This document shows positions 6,234-9,740 of a stretch of DNA of 9,740 nucleotides, in pieces; positions within the stretch are counted from its first letter, which is position 1; each line of letters begins with the position of its first letter. The notes below the pieces were generated by a model. That model was not told where the DNA came from and searched no databases. It saw nothing but the letters and a program-made list of their open reading frames with translations. The translations under genes and the position numbers were made by a program. Origin of the DNA: Firmicutes bacterium UBA5301 (lineage in GTDB: Bacteria > Bacillota > UBA5301); assembly GCA_002408345.1 (NCBI GenBank), contig DHRX01000044.1:1-9740 (forward strand). The letters are read 5' to 3'.

Positions 6234-7223
6234 ATGCAGTTAAGACCGAATAAGCCAGTACTATTCTTATTGGCGGTAGCATTAATATTAACGGTTAGTC
6301 TTTCGATAATGGCCCAGGAGAAAGCGTATATCGTTGGTTCTAGTTGGTATGGCCACGCACCGGCTTGGGTAGCCATTGAAGAAGGCTATTTTGCAGAGAT
6401 TGGGTTTGACGTTGAGTATAAGTTTGTCGCCAGTAGTACTGATCGACTCATGGCTGTATCTTCAGGCAGCGCCCTTTTTGCTAGCCTTGGAGAGATGGCT
6501 ATGATTACCCCTATGGCTATGGGCAATAAAAACTTTTACTGGGTGGGTAGCCAAGATATTGCTCCAGGGTTTGAGGGGGTTGTGGCGCAAGAATGGATTA
6601 AGTCGATAGCTGACTTAAAAGGGAAGAAAGTCGCTGTGCAGGCGGCGTCCAGTACCGATCTAACGTTGCATCTTTTAGCAAAGGAATATGGTTTAAATTC
6701 GTATCGCGATATTAACCTAATTAATATTAGTTATAGCGAAATGTATACTGCTTTTGCCAATAAAAATATTGATGCAGCGGTGGTTTGGGAACCAACTTTT
6801 TCTCAACTGCAGGAGCTACCGGGAGCCCATGTATTAGGTAAAGATACGGATACCGAAATCTATCGGCAATTTGCCTCGATGACCAGCCCAGATGTATTAA
6901 TTATTAACCGGCGGTATGCCGATCGGAATCCGGACAAGGCTAAAGCTTTTATTAGGGCCTATTTTAAAGGTGTAGAGTTTGTCCGAGATAACCCGGATGA
7001 AGCCGCTAGAATCATTGAAAAATACGTTGGGCAGGATTTAGAACAAATTGCACAAGGGCTAAAAGGATTTATCTGGTTAGATGCTCAAGATCAAGCTAAA
7101 GTTCTTAGCCCCAACGGCCTCTTTGGCCAGATTGAATATGTTATTGATTTTCTAAAAGAGACGGGGCGGATTACCCGCAAACCTAATTATCACGAATGGG
7201 TTCGACCAGACTTGTTACCGTAG
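6234..7223 (+). CDS. ABC transporter substrate-binding protein, NMT1/SsuA/TauA type
   Basis: This 329-residue protein is the extracytoplasmic receptor of the importer encoded by the next two genes. A basic N-terminus (MQLRPNK) precedes a hydrophobic signal segment at about residues 8-26, with possible cleavage after Ala27 (SIMA, then QEK). The mature part fits the NMT1/THI5-like nitrate/sulfonate/taurine/pyrimidine-precursor group: PAWVAIEEGYFAEIGFDVEY near the N-terminus, then DLKGKKVAVQAASSTD and IDAAVVWEPTF. The protein contains no cysteine, so there is no lipobox, which is unusual for a Gram-positive binding protein. ATG 6234 is preceded by GAGGAGG at 6218-6224. The substrate cannot be assigned; candidates suggested by context are purine-, pyrimidine- or N-acyl-amino-acid-like compounds. 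Confidence 0.9.
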   Translation: MQLRPNKPVLFLLAVALILTVSLSIMAQEKAYIVGSSWYGHAPAWVAIEEGYFAEIGFDVEYKFVASSTDRLMAVSSGSALFASLGEMAMITPMAMGNKNFYWVGSQDIAPGFEGVVAQEWIKSIADLKGKKVAVQAASSTDLTLHLLAKEYGLNSYRDINLINISYSEMYTAFANKNIDAAVVWEPTFSQLQELPGAHVLGKDTDTEIYRQFASMTSPDVLIINRRYADRNPDKAKAFIRAYFKGVEFVRDNPDEAARIIEKYVGQDLEQIAQGLKGFIWLDAQDQAKVLSPNGLFGQIEYVIDFLKETGRITRKPNYHEWVRPDLLP

Positions 7224-7229
7224 GAGGTG
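7222..7229 (+). promoter_or_regulatory. Ribosome binding site that sets the permease start
   Basis: AGGAGGTG, a near-perfect match to the anti-Shine-Dalgarno sequence, begins within the stop codon of the binding-protein gene. It lies eight bases before TTG 7238. This favours TTG 7238 over the in-frame ATG at 7196, which would overlap the upstream gene by 28 bases and lacks a comparable site. Confidence 0.75.
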
Positions 7230-7237
7230 TGTTGTCC

Positions 7238-8002
7238 TTGTCTAGATTAGCCCAGTACCGCACCATGATCATTAGTATTATTTCCGTAATTGTTTTCGGC
7301 CTGATCTGGGAATTATCCGGGCGTTTAGGTTGGATTAGTACCGTTTTCTTGCCTACCCCGTCAGCTATCTTTCAAGAAGGGATGGCCTTACTACGTAGCG
7401 GTATACTTCAAGCCGACATTTTGGCTTCGACCCGAAGGGTATTGGTAGGGTTCTTAATTTCTGCTGCGGTGGCGGTACCGCTAGGGTTGATCCTTGGTAC
7501 ATCGGAAGTGCTTAAAGCTGTCTTTGACCCGATTATATCAATTATCAGACCGTTGCCGGCGTTGTCTTGGATTCCCCTCTCCATGCTCTGGTTGGGCATT
7601 GGGGAGTCGCAAAAGTATGCTATCGTTTTTATGGGGGCCTTTGCGCCGACCCTGGTTTATATAATTGATGCCACCAAAAGGGTCGATCCCCTATTAATTA
7701 AAGCGGCGCAGAATTTAGGTGCCAGCCGCTGGGCGGTGCTGCGGGAAGTGGTACTACCGGGAGCGTTACCCAATATTTTAAGTGGCTTAAAAGTGGTGTT
7801 GGCGGTGGCTTGGACCTGTATTATTAGTGCGGAAATGGTGGGGGCTAGTAACGGTTTGGGTTTTCGCATTTGGAACGCCAAAGATTGGGGGAATACCCCA
7901 CAAGTATTGTTAGGGATGGTTAGTATCAGTTTAACAGTTCTGGTAATGGATCAGATCTTTAAACAGTTAGAGCGAAAATTAGTTCCCTGGGAGCGTGGTT
8001 AG
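7238..8002 (+). CDS. ABC transporter permease, SsuC/TauC type
   Basis: From TTG 7238 this encodes a 254-residue inner-membrane permease of the binding-protein-dependent family, length typical for SsuC, TauC or ThiX. Hydrophobic segments lie at about residues 9-26, 68-88, 94-106, 111-121, 127-144, 180-200 and 224-242. The cytoplasmic EAA loop that docks the ATPase is at about 156-175 (AAQNLGASRWAVLREVVLPG). LPTPSAIF near residue 40 and RPLPALSWIPLSMLWLGIG around 104-122 are characteristic of the nitrate/sulfonate/taurine group. The gene follows the binding-protein gene with only its ribosome binding site between, so the two are cotranscribed. A longer version from ATG 7196 is possible but less likely. 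Confidence 0.92.
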   Translation: MSRLAQYRTMIISIISVIVFGLIWELSGRLGWISTVFLPTPSAIFQEGMALLRSGILQADILASTRRVLVGFLISAAVAVPLGLILGTSEVLKAVFDPIISIIRPLPALSWIPLSMLWLGIGESQKYAIVFMGAFAPTLVYIIDATKRVDPLLIKAAQNLGASRWAVLREVVLPGALPNILSGLKVVLAVAWTCIISAEMVGASNGLGFRIWNAKDWGNTPQVLLGMVSISLTVLVMDQIFKQLERKLVPWERG

Positions 8003-8016
8003 TAGGGAGGGGTTAG

Positions 8017-8793
8017 ATGATACTTTTCGAAAACATTTCAAAATCTTTTTTCGATGGGAAAAAACAGGTTCAAGCGGTCGACGACTTTAACTTGAGAATC
8101 CGACCCGGTGAGTTTGTCTGCATAGTTGGGGCGTCTGGTTGCGGCAAATCAACGTTGTTAAACATGGTCGCAGGTTTCAATAAACCATCTTCCGGACAGA
8201 TTCTACTTAACGGCGAACCGGTTACCGGTATTGATCCCCGCTGTGGCATGATCTTCCAAAGCTATGCGCTTTTTCCTTGGAAGACGGTGCTAGGTAATGT
8301 GGAGTTCGGGTTAAAAATGCAGGGAATTCCCAGGCAACAGCGCCAGGAAATAGCGGGAAAGTATATTGATATGGTGGGCCTGACCAGTTTTGCCGACTCC
8401 TATCCCTGTGAGTTATCAGGCGGAATGCGCCAAAGGGTGACGATAGCTAGGGCGTTGGCCAACAATCCCGAAATACTCTTAATGGATGAACCTTTTGCTG
8501 CTTTGGATGCCATGACCCGCCAAGTACTACAGGAAGAACTGCTGCGCATAGTTGACGAGTCCAATAAAACCACTCTTTTTATCACCCACAGTATTGATGA
8601 GGCCATACTCTTAGCAGACCGAATCGTTATCATGTCGGCCCGCCCAGGCCGGGTTAAAGACGATTTAAGGATAAATTTACCCAGACCCCGGCATGTGACC
8701 GATCAGTTGGCAACCGAGTATCTGGATCTAAAAGCTTCGATTTGGTCTTCGGTAGAGGAAGAAGTTCGGCAAAATATGCTCTTTAATGCTTAG
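8017..8793 (+). CDS. ABC transporter ATP-binding protein, SsuB/TauB type
   Basis: This 258-residue ATPase completes the importer. Motifs are intact: Walker A GASGCGKST at residues 38-46, Q-loop Gln81 in IFQSYALFPW, signature LSGGM at 133-137 followed by RQRVTIARAL, Walker B ILLMDEP at 153-159 and switch His191 in FITHSIDEA. LFPWKTVLGNV and the SARPGRV segment near 207-213 are typical of the NitT/TauT/SsuB branch. The LSGGM variant of the signature is common in that branch. ATG 8017 follows a GGGAGGGG site, 14 bases after the permease stop. It ends with two consecutive TAG codons. Confidence 0.94.
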   Translation: MILFENISKSFFDGKKQVQAVDDFNLRIRPGEFVCIVGASGCGKSTLLNMVAGFNKPSSGQILLNGEPVTGIDPRCGMIFQSYALFPWKTVLGNVEFGLKMQGIPRQQRQEIAGKYIDMVGLTSFADSYPCELSGGMRQRVTIARALANNPEILLMDEPFAALDAMTRQVLQEELLRIVDESNKTTLFITHSIDEAILLADRIVIMSARPGRVKDDLRINLPRPRHVTDQLATEYLDLKASIWSSVEEEVRQNMLFNA

Positions 8794-8832
8794 TAGTCCG
8801 GAGGTTCTGCATATTTATGTAGAAAGTTCTCT

Positions 8833-8840
8833 GGAGGTGA
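8833..8840 (+). promoter_or_regulatory. Ribosome binding site for the amidohydrolase gene
   Basis: GGAGGTGA lies five bases before GTG 8846. A second GGAGG at 8800-8804 lies 12 bases before an ATG (8817) that is followed directly by TAG, so only the downstream site serves a long reading frame. Confidence 0.75.
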
Positions 8841-8845
8841 CCTAA

Positions 8846-9740
8846 GTGTTTGATTTGCTAATCCATAATGGTAAAATTATCGATGGTACTGGTGCACCTT
8901 GGTATTGGGCGGATCTAGCGGTGAGGGATGGGGTAATTGTCCAAGTAGGCTCAGTATTAGGGGATGCTCTTCGGAAAATAGATGCTGGTGGAGCCTACGT
9001 AACCCCTGGATTTATTGATATCCATACGCACTCAGACGAGAGCGTGCTGGTGAAGCCGACTGCGGTATCGAAAATCAGTCAAGGGGTTACCACTGAGGTT
9101 ATCGGAAATTGTGGCTATTCAGCAGCTCCAGCATTAGGTGGAGCCCGGCAAGCAATTCTCAGTAACCTAGCTGAGTTAGAAATATCTTTGACGTGGGAAA
9201 GCTACGCAGAGTATTTGCACATTGTAAGTAAAGTCCGTCCTGTTGTTAATATTTATCCGTTAGTCGGTCACGGGACCCTCCGCTTAGCAAGCCAGAATTC
9301 TGGAAGAGAGATCGAGAAATTGCTAGAAGAAGCTTTGATGCAAGGGGCTCGGGGGTTATCAACTGGTTTGGTTTACCCCCCGGGCTGTTTTGCCTCTACC
9401 GAGGAGCTGGTTCAGTTATGCTGCTTGGTTCAGAGGTATGGCGGAATCTACGCTTCCCATATTAGGGACGAAGGAGATCAATTACTGGCGGCGCTGACTG
9501 AAGCCATTGAAATTGGTGAAAGATCAGGGGTTTCTGTAGAAGTTGCGCATCTGAAAGCGGCTGGACCGGCTAATCACGGGAAAACTGTGCAAGCTTTGGA
9601 GCTGATAGCTGAGGCTCGGGAGCGGGGAGTAGATATAGCATTCGATGCCTACCCCTATACCGCCTCATCCACTGGTTTAAAGTCCCTGTTGCCAAGGTGG
9701 ACTCACGCTGGAGGGCAACAAGCTTTTTGGGATCGATTGA
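8846..9740 (+). CDS. N-acyl-D-amino-acid deacylase family amidohydrolase (partial, 3' end missing)
   Basis: This frame stays open from GTG 8846 to the window edge (298 codons); family members are about 480-530 residues, so roughly the last 40% is missing. It is a metal-dependent amidohydrolase of the D-aminoacylase group. Visible landmarks are FDLLIHNGKIIDGTGAPWY, the HxH metal motif DIHTHSD (His60, His62), GNCGYS (Cys89), ASHIRDEG (His205), VAHLK (His235) and DAYPYTASST. The spacings 62-to-89 and 205-to-235 equal those between the zinc ligands of Alcaligenes D-aminoacylase (69-to-96 and 220-to-250). The final metal-binding Asp would lie beyond the window. No signal peptide, so it acts in the cytoplasm, probably on what the adjacent importer brings in. 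Family labels overpredict substrate; D-amino-acid amides, hydantoin-like or other cyclic amides remain possible. Confidence 0.88.
   Translation, partial: MFDLLIHNGKIIDGTGAPWYWADLAVRDGVIVQVGSVLGDALRKIDAGGAYVTPGFIDIHTHSDESVLVKPTAVSKISQGVTTEVIGNCGYSAAPALGGARQAILSNLAELEISLTWESYAEYLHIVSKVRPVVNIYPLVGHGTLRLASQNSGREIEKLLEEALMQGARGLSTGLVYPPGCFASTEELVQLCCLVQRYGGIYASHIRDEGDQLLAALTEAIEIGERSGVSVEVAHLKAAGPANHGKTVQALELIAEARERGVDIAFDAYPYTASSTGLKSLLPRWTHAGGQQAFWDRL

Noticed and set aside
7196..7237. Longer permease beginning at ATG 7196
   Set aside because: It would overlap the binding-protein gene by 28 bases and add polar residues before the first membrane helix, whereas TTG 7238 has an ideal ribosome binding site.
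8400..8633. Minus-strand open frame of 77 codons within the SsuB/TauB-type ATPase gene
   Set aside because: It is antisense to the signature and Walker B region of a well-conserved ATPase and has a Ser-rich, domain-free translation; a shadow.

Overview
The window looks like a chromosomal segment from a Firmicutes bacterium, most likely of the Clostridia or a related thermophile-like lineage. The support is the gene order rpoA-rplQ-ecfA1-ecfA2-ecfT-truA-rplM-rpsI, the strong AGGAGGTG-type ribosome binding sites, frequent GTG and TTG starts, and mid-range GC. Every gene lies on the + strand. No mobile element, CRISPR array, tRNA or rRNA was seen.

Positions 1-4740 are the 3' end of the large ribosomal protein/RNA polymerase superoperon. 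They hold the last codons of rpoA, then rplQ (L17), the three-gene energizing module of an ECF vitamin/metal transporter (two ATPases and the T component), the tRNA pseudouridine synthase truA, and rplM-rpsI (L13 and S9). Genes from rplQ to truA are nearly contiguous or overlapping, which points to translational coupling. A consensus-like internal promoter before rplM gives L13-S9 a second transcription input. A clear intrinsic terminator after rpsI ends this housekeeping block.

Positions 4740-9740 are an accessory metabolic cassette: a PucR-family regulator; a 190-bp control region; an NMT1/SsuA-type solute-binding protein, permease and ATPase (one complete ABC importer); and the first 298 codons of a metal-dependent amidohydrolase of the N-acyl-D-amino-acid deacylase family, which runs off the window. 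The layout suggests that an external nitrogenous compound is sensed (PucR), imported (ABC) and hydrolysed (amidohydrolase). The substrate cannot be read from sequence alone.

The control region is the most interesting part. It holds a perfect 22-bp palindrome overlapping the pucR stop codon and a degenerate second copy exactly 32 bp downstream. These are followed by a perfect extended -10 promoter element and then an intrinsic terminator lying between that promoter and the binding-protein gene. This arrangement suggests activator control from about -75 and -43, followed by conditional termination (attenuation) in the leader. It is a hypothesis from sequence, not a demonstrated system.
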